A stretch of 16,147 nucleotides of DNA from Gammaproteobacteria bacterium (lineage in GTDB: Bacteria > Pseudomonadota > Gammaproteobacteria > JAJDOJ01), in contig JALVEU010000049.1 in the NCBI GenBank assembly GCA_027030565.1, forward strand, positions 1 to 16,147, given 5' to 3'. The notes below the pieces were generated by a model, which saw only the letters and a list, made by a program, of their open reading frames with translations, ran no database searches and was not told where the DNA came from. Below are positions 7,531 to 14,796 of the stretch, piece after piece. How positions within the stretch are numbered: the first letter of the stretch is position 1; every line of letters begins with the position of its first letter. The position numbers and the translations under genes were made by a program.

Positions 7531-8499
7531 ATGGACTTGGAGGCCATCAGGGCTCTGGTGGCCGAAGACATGGAGGCGGTCAATGCGTTGATCCACGAGC
7601 GACTGCGCTCCCACGTCGTGCTCATCAACCAGCTGGGCGGCTACATCGTGAACAGCGGCGGCAAGCGACTGCGTCCACTGCTGGTCTTGCTGAGCGCCAG
7701 GGCCTGCGGGTACAACGGGGACCGTCACCGTCTGCTGGCGGCCATCGTCGAGTTCATCCACACCGCGACGCTGCTTCACGATGACGTGGTCGATGCTTCC
7801 GAACTGCGCCGCGGTCAGGAGACTGCCAATGCCCTGTGGGGCAACGAGGCGAGTGTGCTGGTGGGCGACTTCTTGTACTCGCGCGCCTTTCAGATGATGG
7901 TGGAGGTGGAGAGCATGCGGGTCATGGAGATCCTGGCCGATGCCACCAACACCATCGCCGAAGGTGAGGTCCTACAGCTGCTGAACTGCCACGACGCGGA
8001 CACGACCCAAGCGCGATACATGGAGGTGATCCGTTGCAAGACGGCCAAGCTGTTCGAGGCGGCCGCTCGGCTGGGAGCCGTGCTGGGTGGGATGCCGCCA
8101 GAGGTGGAGGAGGCGTTGGCGGCCTATGGCATGCACCTGGGCACGGCGTTCCAGATCGTCGACGACCGCCTCGACTACAGTGCCTCCTCCGAACAGATGG
8201 GCAAGAATCTGGGGGACGACCTGGCCGAGGGCAAGCCTACCCTGCCCCTGATCTATGCGATGGAACACGGGTCCGAGGAGCAGCGTGTACTCATTCGCCA
8301 GGCCATCGAGACCGGTGGCCTCTCCGCCATCGACGCGGTGGTGGAGGCGATTGAATCCACCGGAGCCATTGCGTACACTGACGCCGCCGCGCGGCGCGAA
8401 GCGCAATGGGCCATGGATCGGCTGGCCTCGGTTCCGGACTCGAGGTACAAAGAAGCGCTGCGCGCGCTGGCCCGGTTCTCCGTGGAACGGACGTACTGA
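7531..8499 (+). CDS. ispB: Octaprenyl diphosphate synthase (polyprenyl synthetase)
   Basis: IspB adds isopentenyl diphosphate units to farnesyl diphosphate to build the all-trans C40-type side chain of ubiquinone or menaquinone. The 322-residue product shows GGKRLRP (43-49), the first aspartate-rich motif LLHDDVVD (81-88), GDFLYSRAFQMM (112-123), the AEGEVLQLLN block, and the second aspartate-rich motif as DDRLD (211-215) followed by the GKNLGDDLAEGKPTLPL block. The frame is open back to ATG 7468, but ATG 7531 (MDLEAI) matches the N-terminus and 323-residue length of E. coli IspB. GGAG lies only two bases before ATG 7531 and a stronger GGGAGG lies about 19 bases before it. The exact prenyl length (C40 or other) cannot be read from sequence alone. 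Confidence 0.96.
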   Translation: MDLEAIRALVAEDMEAVNALIHERLRSHVVLINQLGGYIVNSGGKRLRPLLVLLSARACGYNGDRHRLLAAIVEFIHTATLLHDDVVDASELRRGQETANALWGNEASVLVGDFLYSRAFQMMVEVESMRVMEILADATNTIAEGEVLQLLNCHDADTTQARYMEVIRCKTAKLFEAAARLGAVLGGMPPEVEEALAAYGMHLGTAFQIVDDRLDYSASSEQMGKNLGDDLAEGKPTLPLIYAMEHGSEEQRVLIRQAIETGGLSAIDAVVEAIESTGAIAYTDAAARREAQWAMDRLASVPDSRYKEALRALARFSVERTY

Positions 8500-8510
8500 G
8501 GCCTGCCCAG

Positions 8511-8587
8511 CGGAGAGTAGCTCAGCCTGGTAGAGCACTGCCTTCGGGAGGCAGGGGTCGCAGGTTCAAATCCTGTCTCTCCGACCA
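8511..8587 (+). tRNA. tRNA-Pro (anticodon CGG)
   Basis: The 77-base gene folds as a full cloverleaf. The acceptor stem CGGAGAG pairs with CTCTCCG, the discriminator is A, and CCA is encoded at 8585-8587. The anticodon stem CTGCC/GGCAG holds loop TTCGGGA with anticodon CGG at 8545-8547, reading codon CCG. The T-arm has the GTTCAAATC loop. The C1-G72 pair with A73, and G37 after the anticodon, are typical of bacterial tRNA-Pro. It starts 11 bases after the ispB stop and could be processed from the same transcript. Confidence 0.98.
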
Positions 8588-8603
8588 GCTTCCACAGGGT
8601 TCC

Positions 8604-8640
8604 AGCGGTCGGCAACGACCGTTGGCCTGCCCTTTCAATT
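8604..8640 (+). terminator. Likely terminator after tRNA-Pro
   Basis: An eight-base-pair stem (8604-8611 with 8616-8623, one G-T pair) is closed by a GCAA tetraloop and lies 16 bases past the tRNA. The following tract is only weakly T-rich, so termination may be partial. It also sits between this plus-strand unit and the 3' end of the minus-strand GGDEF-EAL gene at 8635. Confidence 0.4.
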
Positions 8641-10770
8641 CAGCCGTTGCCCCACCTTGAGCAAAGGGCGCTCCCCGAAGCCGGCGCACATGTGCGGCCA
8701 TTCCCGGATGAACCGGGTGATCTGTTCGGCATCCTGGGGGGGCGAGACCCAGAAGCCCTGGATCAATGGACATTCGTTCTCCACCAACCAGCGGCACTGT
8801 TCCCCGGTCTCGACCCCTTCGGCGATCACGCGCATGCGCAGCATCCGTCCGAGATAGATGATCGCCTTGACGATGGCGGCCTTCTCGGGATCGTGATCCA
8901 CGCCCTGGACGAAGGAACGGTCGATCTTGAGCGTGTCATAGTTGAACTTCGCCAGATTGCTCAGCGAGGAGTAGCCGGTCCCGAAATCGTCGATGTGGAG
9001 TCCCACCTGCGCCTCGCGCAGCATCTCGATCTGGCGCAGCGTGATCTTGTGATGATCCATGACGGCACTCTCGGTGACCTCCACCTGGATGGTGGAGCGC
9101 GGCAGGTCGTAACGCTCCATGGTGTCGAGCAACTTCACCGCCATGTTGGGATCGCGGAACATGCGGCCCGAAACATTGATGCTCACGGTGGGGGGCTCGC
9201 GGTCGCGGAACGTGCGGGACCACTCGTAGGCCTGCCGGCAGGCCTTCTCGATCACCAGCCAGCCCAAGGGCACGATCATCCCCGTGTCCTCGGCCAAGCT
9301 CGTGAACGCCCCCGGTAGGATGAGCCCCTCCTCCGGATGCTGCCAGCGTACCAGGGCCTCCACGCCCGTCACTCGTCCGTCTTCCGTGGAGACGATGGGC
9401 TGGTAGTAGAGCTCGAATTCGTCGCGTTCGATGGCTCGGCGCAGATTGGTCTCCATGCGATGGAGGCGCACCACGGTTTCGTGCAGGGCGCTGCCGAACA
9501 GCTTGCAGCGGTCGTGGTGGCTGCGCTTGGCGCGATACATGGCCAGGTCGGCATCGCGCAGAATGTCTTCCGGCGCCTTGTAGTCGGGATGGCTCATGGC
9601 GATGCCGATGCTCACCTCCACGAACACCTCGTGGTTCTCCACGGTGAAGGGTTTCTCGAACAGGCGCTGGAGCCGGGCCGCGATGCCGAGGGCAGCCTGG
9701 TCGGTGTCCACCTCGTCGAGGAGTATGGCGAACTCGTCACCGCTCAACCGGGCCAGCGTGTCGCCCGGACGAATGAAGGCCGCGATCCGGTCGCCCACCA
9801 GGCAGAGGAGCTTGTCCCCTGCGGCATGGCCCAGGCCGTCGTTGATGTTCTTGAAGCGGTCCAGGTCGAAGAACAGGACTGCGAAGCGCCGGGCAGGATC
9901 CCGCTGGAACCGGCGCAACCGCAGATCCAGGCGATCGAGGAACAGCGACCGATTGGGCAGCCCGGTCAAGGCATCGTGCATGGCATTGTGGATGAGCTGG
10001 GCCTCGATCCGCTTGCGATGGCTGATGTCGGTGAGTGAGCCGGCCATCCGGTACGCGATGCCAGCGCTGTCTCGAATCGCGGCACCGCGCAGCAGCACCC
10101 AGCGAACCTCCCCGTCGCGCCGACGGATGCGGTGCTCGAACTCCAGGTTCTCGCTCTCGCCATTGATGTGGCGGTCCAGTTCGGCCTGAAAGGCGTGCCG
10201 ATCCGCGCAGAAGACACGCTCGAACCAGGCCTCCAGACGAGGGGGTTCCTCGTGCAGATCCATGATCTCCCGCCAGCGCTGGGAGAAATAGACCTGGCCG
10301 GTGTGCAGGTCCCAATCCCAGATCCCGTCGTTGGCCCCGGAGACCGCCAGTGCGTAACGCTCCTCACTGTCGCGCAGTCGCTGCTCGGCCTCGTGCCGCC
10401 CGATGGCATAGCGAATGGCACGGGTGAGGGTGGGTCGGTCGATCTCCTGCTTGAGCAGATAGTCCTGTGCCCCCAGGCGCACCGCCTCCGTGGCCATGGC
10501 CTCGTCGTGTTGATTGGTGAGGATGACGATGGGAACGCCCGGATGGGCCGACTGGATGCGCCGAAAGCCCTCCAGGCCCGAGGCATCCGGCAGATTCAGG
10601 TCCAGCACCACGATATCCGTTGTGCGACGGTTCAGGGCCTCCAGTGCCTCTTGAAGCGAGGCGGTGGTGACCACCCGGAACTGCCCGGCTGTCCCCAGGA
10701 TGTCCAGTACGATTTCCGTCTCTACCGGACTGTCCTCCACCAACAACACCCTGATGGCCTGATCGTCCAT
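8635..10770 (-). CDS. Response regulator with PAS, GGDEF and EAL domains (c-di-GMP turnover)
   Basis: This soluble 711-residue protein couples phosphorelay input to c-di-GMP synthesis and breakdown. The receiver (1-125) has acid pair E12/D13, phospho-acceptor D57, T85 and K107. A PAS/PAC domain covers about 133-256. The GGDEF domain (260-425) has SGDEF at 343-347 and an intact RxxD inhibitory site (RPGD, 334-337) exactly five residues upstream. The EAL domain (440-690) keeps EAL (471-473), N532, E564, D594/D595 in DDFGTGYSS, K615, E651 and Q671, so phosphodiesterase activity is expected. Ser for the first Gly is tolerated in many active cyclases. AGGAGG nine bases before ATG 10770 fixes the start. 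The probable upstream partner is the histidine kinase 609 bases away on the same strand. Which activity dominates in vivo cannot be told. Confidence 0.96.
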   Translation of the reverse strand: MDDQAIRVLLVEDSPVETEIVLDILGTAGQFRVVTTASLQEALEALNRRTTDIVVLDLNLPDASGLEGFRRIQSAHPGVPIVILTNQHDEAMATEAVRLGAQDYLLKQEIDRPTLTRAIRYAIGRHEAEQRLRDSEERYALAVSGANDGIWDWDLHTGQVYFSQRWREIMDLHEEPPRLEAWFERVFCADRHAFQAELDRHINGESENLEFEHRIRRRDGEVRWVLLRGAAIRDSAGIAYRMAGSLTDISHRKRIEAQLIHNAMHDALTGLPNRSLFLDRLDLRLRRFQRDPARRFAVLFFDLDRFKNINDGLGHAAGDKLLCLVGDRIAAFIRPGDTLARLSGDEFAILLDEVDTDQAALGIAARLQRLFEKPFTVENHEVFVEVSIGIAMSHPDYKAPEDILRDADLAMYRAKRSHHDRCKLFGSALHETVVRLHRMETNLRRAIERDEFELYYQPIVSTEDGRVTGVEALVRWQHPEEGLILPGAFTSLAEDTGMIVPLGWLVIEKACRQAYEWSRTFRDREPPTVSINVSGRMFRDPNMAVKLLDTMERYDLPRSTIQVEVTESAVMDHHKITLRQIEMLREAQVGLHIDDFGTGYSSLSNLAKFNYDTLKIDRSFVQGVDHDPEKAAIVKAIIYLGRMLRMRVIAEGVETGEQCRWLVENECPLIQGFWVSPPQDAEQITRFIREWPHMCAGFGERPLLKVGQRLN

Positions 10771-11379
10771 TCCCGCCTTCCTCCTGTGGGACCGCGGCTG
10801 CGACGGACGTGGAGAACTCCACGTGGTGAGGGGGAGTGACGGTTGTCGCTGGTGGGGGCGGTTGTGTCCTGCCAGGCTGCAGGCCTTTCCGCGACGACCC
10901 CATCCGAGTCCTTGCCCCGGACGACGGGTCCGCGCGAATCCGATCCCCTATGACTCGTGCGCCATCTCCCTCGGTCCGTGTCGAGCAGCGTCCCCTCCGG
11001 GCTCAGTCCTTTTGCGACGCTCGACCAGCGTCACCTGTTTGCGGGAAACTCCGATGCGCAGGTCGGCGGTGAGGGCGACGGTATGGTGCTGGGAATCGGG
11101 CTCATCTCGAACCGGACCTGTTTTTCTGGAATCGTTCGACGGCAGTTTCCAGTTGAGATCCGGCGGGCCTTTTCGCCTCCCGGGCACCTTGTGTCCTTCA
11201 TCCAACCTGCATTGCTCTATGGATCGGTGTTCCCCTTCAGGAAGTCCTGAACAATCTGCTGCGTGTCCGAGTGGCTGCGTCGTGCGGTGCCCGGATATTC
11301 ATCCATCTAGCGGATATGTACCCCGGGCATCCTGCCCTGCGCCCTTCGGCCGCTCATGACGATCGATTCAGGACCTCCC
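10771..11379. other. 609-base spacer between kinase and GGDEF-EAL genes
   Basis: No convincing gene lies here. Open frames on both strands are short, lack good ribosome sites and have less biased third positions than the neighbours. The minus strand shows protein-like fragments in different frames (near 11110-11200 and 10990-11090), which could be decayed coding DNA. It also holds a perfect palindrome at 10807-10824 and a small hairpin, GGGCA/TGCCC, at 11325-11337 just past the kinase gene. The promoter of the GGDEF-EAL gene probably lies in the 10780-10950 part, but I see no clear -35/-10 pair. Confidence 0.6.
10807..10824. repeat. Perfect 18-base palindrome upstream of the GGDEF-EAL gene
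   Basis: ACGTGGAGAACTCCACGT consists of two perfect eight-base arms around a central AA. It lies 36 bases upstream of the GGDEF-EAL ATG (minus strand), a position typical of an operator close to a promoter. The symmetry is seen directly; binding by a dimeric regulator is inference. As RNA it could form a seven-pair stem with a GAAC loop. Confidence 0.6.
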
Positions 11380-12840
11380 TTATTGTTCTGTGGGTGTCTC
11401 GTCACCCCGCTTCGGCAGTGTGAACAACAGGGTCGTGCCTCGGTCCTCTCCGGGGCGTACCCAAATGCGGCCGCCGTGGCGTGCCACAATCCTTGCACAA
11501 ATGGCCAGTCCGATTCCTCGGCCGGGTTTGCCCTTGGCTGCGGCTCCTCGGTGGAACATCTGGAAGACTTTGTCCTTTTCTTCTTCTGCTATTCCAATGC
11601 CGTTGTCACTTATACCAAAGATCCAGCTGCTTTTCTTCTCGGAAACCGTGATGCGGATCTGTGGCGGTTCCTGTGAACGGAACTTGAGCGCATTGGAGAT
11701 CAAGTTGCGGAAAAGCACGCGCATCTGTTCGGCATTGGCACGCACTTTGGGCAAAGAATCACAAACGATTTGCGCGCCCGCCTCGTCCACCTGTGGGGCC
11801 AGTTCAACCAGGGCTTCGTTGACGATGGTATCCAGATCGGCCCACTCATGAATTTCGGAATCCGATGCGGTGCCTGCGTACTCCGACAGACCGTCCACTA
11901 TGGATTGCAGCTGCGCGGAATGGGCACGCAGGTGCTCGAGGTTGCGCTCCATCTTTTCGGGCTCCAGACCCTGTGCGGCATGCGCCAGTCGTTCCACGTA
12001 GTGGCGCAGGGCGTGCAGCGGCTCGCGCAAGTCGTGGGAGACCACCTGGATGAATTCCTCGGCCAGGTCGGCACCCGGCGCTAAGGCGCCCGATAAGGCC
12101 TGCGCCGCCTCCGGACCGATGCGCAGGCCGAACACGCGTGTCTCCCCTCCCGGGGTTTCCACGGGCCAGATTTCGACCGCCACGCTTTCCCCGGTCTGCC
12201 TGGCCTCGGTCTCGAAGCGGACCGGGCCATCCAGCGTGGCCAGATAGCTCCGCCAGCCTTTGGCCGGCTTGGGTGGAGTGAGGAGGGTGTCGATGGTCGG
12301 GCGGCGCCCTGGATCCTCAGCGGCGCCGAGGCTCCGACGTGCCGATTCGTTCCAGCGCAGGACGTTGCCGTATTCGCCCACCACGAGTGCCGGATAAGGT
12401 AGCTCGCTCAACAGATCCCGCTTCGCCTGGGTGCGCGCAGGTTCGATCCGTCGGGTCCGCTCGAGGAGTGTGCGCAGGCGTCGGGCCACTTCGACGAATC
12501 CCTGCCTGGACTTGGCGATCTGCCCGCGCAGGATGAGGGCCAGTTCCGGGTTCTCCGACAGGGGAATCGGGGTATCGGCAAAGAAAAGTATGGGGGCGGC
12601 AGGAAAGCGGCGATGCAATGCCGCGGCGATTTTGACCCCGTCTCCCCATTCGATGGCGGGATCGACGACGGCGCCGTCGACTGGATGGCTCACGGCTTCG
12701 AGCAACTCTTCGGCATTGCCCACCGGGGCGATCTCGGCTTCCGGGATCTCCAAGGCCAGAACGGCGTGGAGCGTGATCCTGTCGGCTGCCTGATCGTCGA
12801 CGACGAGAATCCTCAGCCTCGCCGGCTTGTCCCGTTCCAT
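11380..12840 (-). CDS. Soluble histidine kinase, REC-PAS-HisKA-HATPase
   Basis: This 486-residue sensor kinase has no membrane segment or signal peptide and should act in the cytosol. It opens with a receiver domain (8-125: D15/D16 acid pair, D60 phospho-acceptor, K110) whose usual Ser/Thr switch position appears to be Ala (A88). A PAS-like segment follows (about 142-240). The dimerisation domain carries the phospho-accepting H269 in VVSHDLREPL, the subtype seen in phytochrome-like kinases. The ATPase has an N box with N383 (NLISNALKF), G1 DNGIG (412-416) and G2 GRGIG (440-444). ATG 12840 is chosen because the receiver begins right after it; the frame extends 36 codons upstream without conserved content. 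The ribosome site is weak. Codons for residues 400-450 are noticeably AT-richer. Its likely target is the receiver of the downstream GGDEF-EAL protein. Confidence 0.94.
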   Translation of the reverse strand: MERDKPARLRILVVDDQAADRITLHAVLALEIPEAEIAPVGNAEELLEAVSHPVDGAVVDPAIEWGDGVKIAAALHRRFPAAPILFFADTPIPLSENPELALILRGQIAKSRQGFVEVARRLRTLLERTRRIEPARTQAKRDLLSELPYPALVVGEYGNVLRWNESARRSLGAAEDPGRRPTIDTLLTPPKPAKGWRSYLATLDGPVRFETEARQTGESVAVEIWPVETPGGETRVFGLRIGPEAAQALSGALAPGADLAEEFIQVVSHDLREPLHALRHYVERLAHAAQGLEPEKMERNLEHLRAHSAQLQSIVDGLSEYAGTASDSEIHEWADLDTIVNEALVELAPQVDEAGAQIVCDSLPKVRANAEQMRVLFRNLISNALKFRSQEPPQIRITVSEKKSSWIFGISDNGIGIAEEEKDKVFQMFHRGAAAKGKPGRGIGLAICARIVARHGGRIWVRPGEDRGTTLLFTLPKRGDETPTEQ

Positions 12841-13304
12841 GGCGGTTGTTCCGGTTCCCTCCGTTCGCCTTCCGGCACCGGGCAGCCTGAAGACGCTGCC
12901 CGGCCGGGTGCGACATTCCCTGCGCCTCGTTCCCTGGCACAGGTTCATTGCATTCTACCGCCGCGACCGAGTACGAGACTGCCCAGCCGTTCACATGGCA
13001 CGCTTTTCGGCGCAGGGGCGGACCGAGTGCCCCCGCCGTTGATCTCCCGTGAGAACATGTCGTCTTGATGCTCGAAACGAGAATTCGCGCACATTCTCGC
13101 ATATTCAAGTGTCCACGGAGTCCATCGCGGGTCTCGGCTCGGGCGGCCTGCTGTCCGCTACCGCTCGTCTGGATCCTCGAAAAGGCGGTTGACCATGTTT
13201 CGGAATGCCCGGTAGCGTGGTCCCGGCATGGGACTTTTGGGTGACGCAAGCCGGCACATGAAATCTAGGGTTTCGGGTATGAGAGGGTTTGCCAGGAAGG
13301 CGGG
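12841..13304. other. 464-base divergent region between kinase and sugar dehydrogenase
   Basis: This gap separates two divergent genes and must carry both promoters, but I find no strong -35/-10 pair. It contains a perfect interrupted inverted repeat at 13078-13099. Two very short open frames border the dehydrogenase: a 33-codon one on the minus strand (13158-13259), and an 18-codon one on the plus strand (13279-13335) that ends on the alternative dehydrogenase start. Neither is supported enough to be called a gene. Confidence 0.5.
13078..13099. repeat. Interrupted perfect inverted repeat
   Basis: CGAGAAT (13078-13084) and ATTCTCG (13093-13099) are perfect reverse complements separated by eight bases. 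A smaller symmetric element, CTCG-AAA-CGAG (13071-13081), overlaps its left arm. It lies between the divergent kinase and sugar dehydrogenase genes, about 205 bases from the nearer one. It may be an operator or a stem-loop in a leader; no regulator is identified. Confidence 0.5.
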
Positions 13305-14747
13305 ATGGCTGCTGGTTGGGGTGCGAGCGAAATGAGCCGACGCGCGCCCAGCTTGCCTTTGTGGCGCCCCACGGTCGCCGTGGTCGGCCTGGGGTACGTG
13401 GGCCTGCCGCTGGCAGTGGCCTTCGGCCGGAAGTTCCCGACCATTGGCTTCGACATCGACTCGGGCAAGATCGCGCGTCTGCGCAAAGGGCACGATCCCG
13501 CGCGCGCGATGAGCCCGGAGGCACTGCACAGCGCCCGCCGGCTGCAGTTCACGGCGGATCCGGCACGCCTGCGCGAAGCCGAGGCGGTCATCGTCGCTGT
13601 ACCTACGCCCATCGACAGGGCCCGTAGGCCGGATCTGGGTCCCTTGGTCCAGGCCTCGGAGACTGTGGGCCGCAATCTCAGGCCCGGTGCTCTGGTGATC
13701 TACGAATCCACCGTGTATCCGGGTTGTACCGAAGAGGTCTGCATCCCGATTCTGGAACGTGAGTCCGGCCTCGCTTGGGCGGCTCGGTGCGCAGCACGCG
13801 ATTCCCGGACCCGCGAGACCCTCGTTCGCAGCCGTGCGGCGGGCGGTGTCGCAGCCCTCCATCTGCCCGAGGCGGCGGGGGAGCCGGGCTTCCACGTGGG
13901 ATATTCCCCGGAACGCATCAACCCGGGGGACCGGGAACATCGTCTGGAGACGATCGTCAAAGTGGTTTCCGCGGATTCCCCGCAGGCGTTGGAACGCGTC
14001 GCCAGCCTCTACGAAGCGGTGGTGGAAGCCGGCGTCCATCGGACCTCCAGCATCCGCGTGGCCGAGGCCGCCAAGGTCATCGAAAACACGCAACGGGACC
14101 TCAACATCGCGCTCATGAACGAGCTGGCCATCCTCTTCAATCGGCTGGGGATCGACACGCAGGAGGTTTTGGAGGCGGCCGGCACCAAGTGGAATTTCCT
14201 GCCGTTTCGGCCGGGACTCGTGGGCGGTCACTGCATCGGTGTGGATCCGTACTATCTCACGTACAAGGCCGAGCAGGTGGGTCACCATCCGCAGGTCATC
14301 CTCGCCGGGCGCCGCATCAACGACGGGATGGGCAAGTACGTCGCCGAGCAGACGGTGAAACAGATGATCCGGGCCGGAGCCTGCATCAAAGGCGCGCGGG
14401 TCAACGTGCTCGGGCTCACGTTCAAGGAGAACTGCGCGGATCTGCGCAATTCGCGCGTCCCGGATATCGTCCGGGAATTGGAAAGCTACGGATGTGAGGT
14501 GACGGTCCACGATCCCCTGGCGGACCCACAGGAGGCGCTGGCCGAGTATGGAATCGAGCTCGAGCAATGGGAACGCCTGCCCCGTGCCGATGCACTGGTG
14601 CTCGCCGTGGCCCACGACCATTATCGGCGCCACACACCCTCAGAGCTGGCCGGCCGGCTCAAACCCGGAGGGTGCTTCATCGACGTGAAAGCGGTCTTCG
14701 ATCCGGCATCGCTGGGCCGCCACGGGCTGGTCGTCTGGCGCCTTTGA
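13305..14747 (+). CDS. Nucleotide-sugar 6-dehydrogenase, TviB/WbpA/WbpO-like, with internal insertion
   Basis: Members oxidise UDP-GlcNAc or UDP-GalNAc (or UDP-Glc) to the uronic acid with two NAD+, supplying surface polysaccharide. The 480 residues show the Rossmann motif VAVVGLGYVGLPLA (24-37), YESTVYPGCTEEV (133-145), GYSPERINPGD (199-209), K257 in EAAKVIENTQRDLNIALMNE, the catalytic C310 in GGHCIGVDPYYLTYKAE, and GLTFKENCADLRNSR (370-384). The VDPYYLTYKAE segment and overall pattern favour the N-acetylhexosamine group. Between ESGL and GYSPERI there are 42 residues where relatives recalled from memory have about 8, giving an Ala/Arg-rich insertion (about 157-196) in frame. ATG 13305 has AGGAAGG close upstream; ATG 13332 is an in-frame alternative. 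The gene converges on hemF with 49 bases between. Confidence 0.93.
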   Translation: MAAGWGASEMSRRAPSLPLWRPTVAVVGLGYVGLPLAVAFGRKFPTIGFDIDSGKIARLRKGHDPARAMSPEALHSARRLQFTADPARLREAEAVIVAVPTPIDRARRPDLGPLVQASETVGRNLRPGALVIYESTVYPGCTEEVCIPILERESGLAWAARCAARDSRTRETLVRSRAAGGVAALHLPEAAGEPGFHVGYSPERINPGDREHRLETIVKVVSADSPQALERVASLYEAVVEAGVHRTSSIRVAEAAKVIENTQRDLNIALMNELAILFNRLGIDTQEVLEAAGTKWNFLPFRPGLVGGHCIGVDPYYLTYKAEQVGHHPQVILAGRRINDGMGKYVAEQTVKQMIRAGACIKGARVNVLGLTFKENCADLRNSRVPDIVRELESYGCEVTVHDPLADPQEALAEYGIELEQWERLPRADALVLAVAHDHYRRHTPSELAGRLKPGGCFIDVKAVFDPASLGRHGLVVWRL

Positions 14748-14796
14748 AGGCCCTCCAGGAAATCTCTCCGCCCCTGGGAAGACCCGACGGCCGCTT

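Noticed and set aside
8511..8587. tRNA-Pro as an integration site of a mobile element
   Set aside because: No integrase, no repeated 3' tRNA fragment and no foreign gene cluster is seen next to it; the neighbours are ordinary chromosomal genes.
10823..11359. 178-codon plus-strand frame in the spacer
   Set aside because: Low-complexity Ser/Pro/Arg-rich translation, no ribosome site and no recognisable motif.
13158..13259. 33-codon minus-strand frame ending FRNMVNRLFEDPDER
   Set aside because: The peptide looks plausible, but there is no ribosome site, no recognised family and no context; too short to call.
13158..14633. 491-codon open frame antisense to the sugar dehydrogenase
   Set aside because: GC-rich genes often leave long antisense frames. 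Its translation has no recognisable domain, and the sense strand encodes a complete enzyme.
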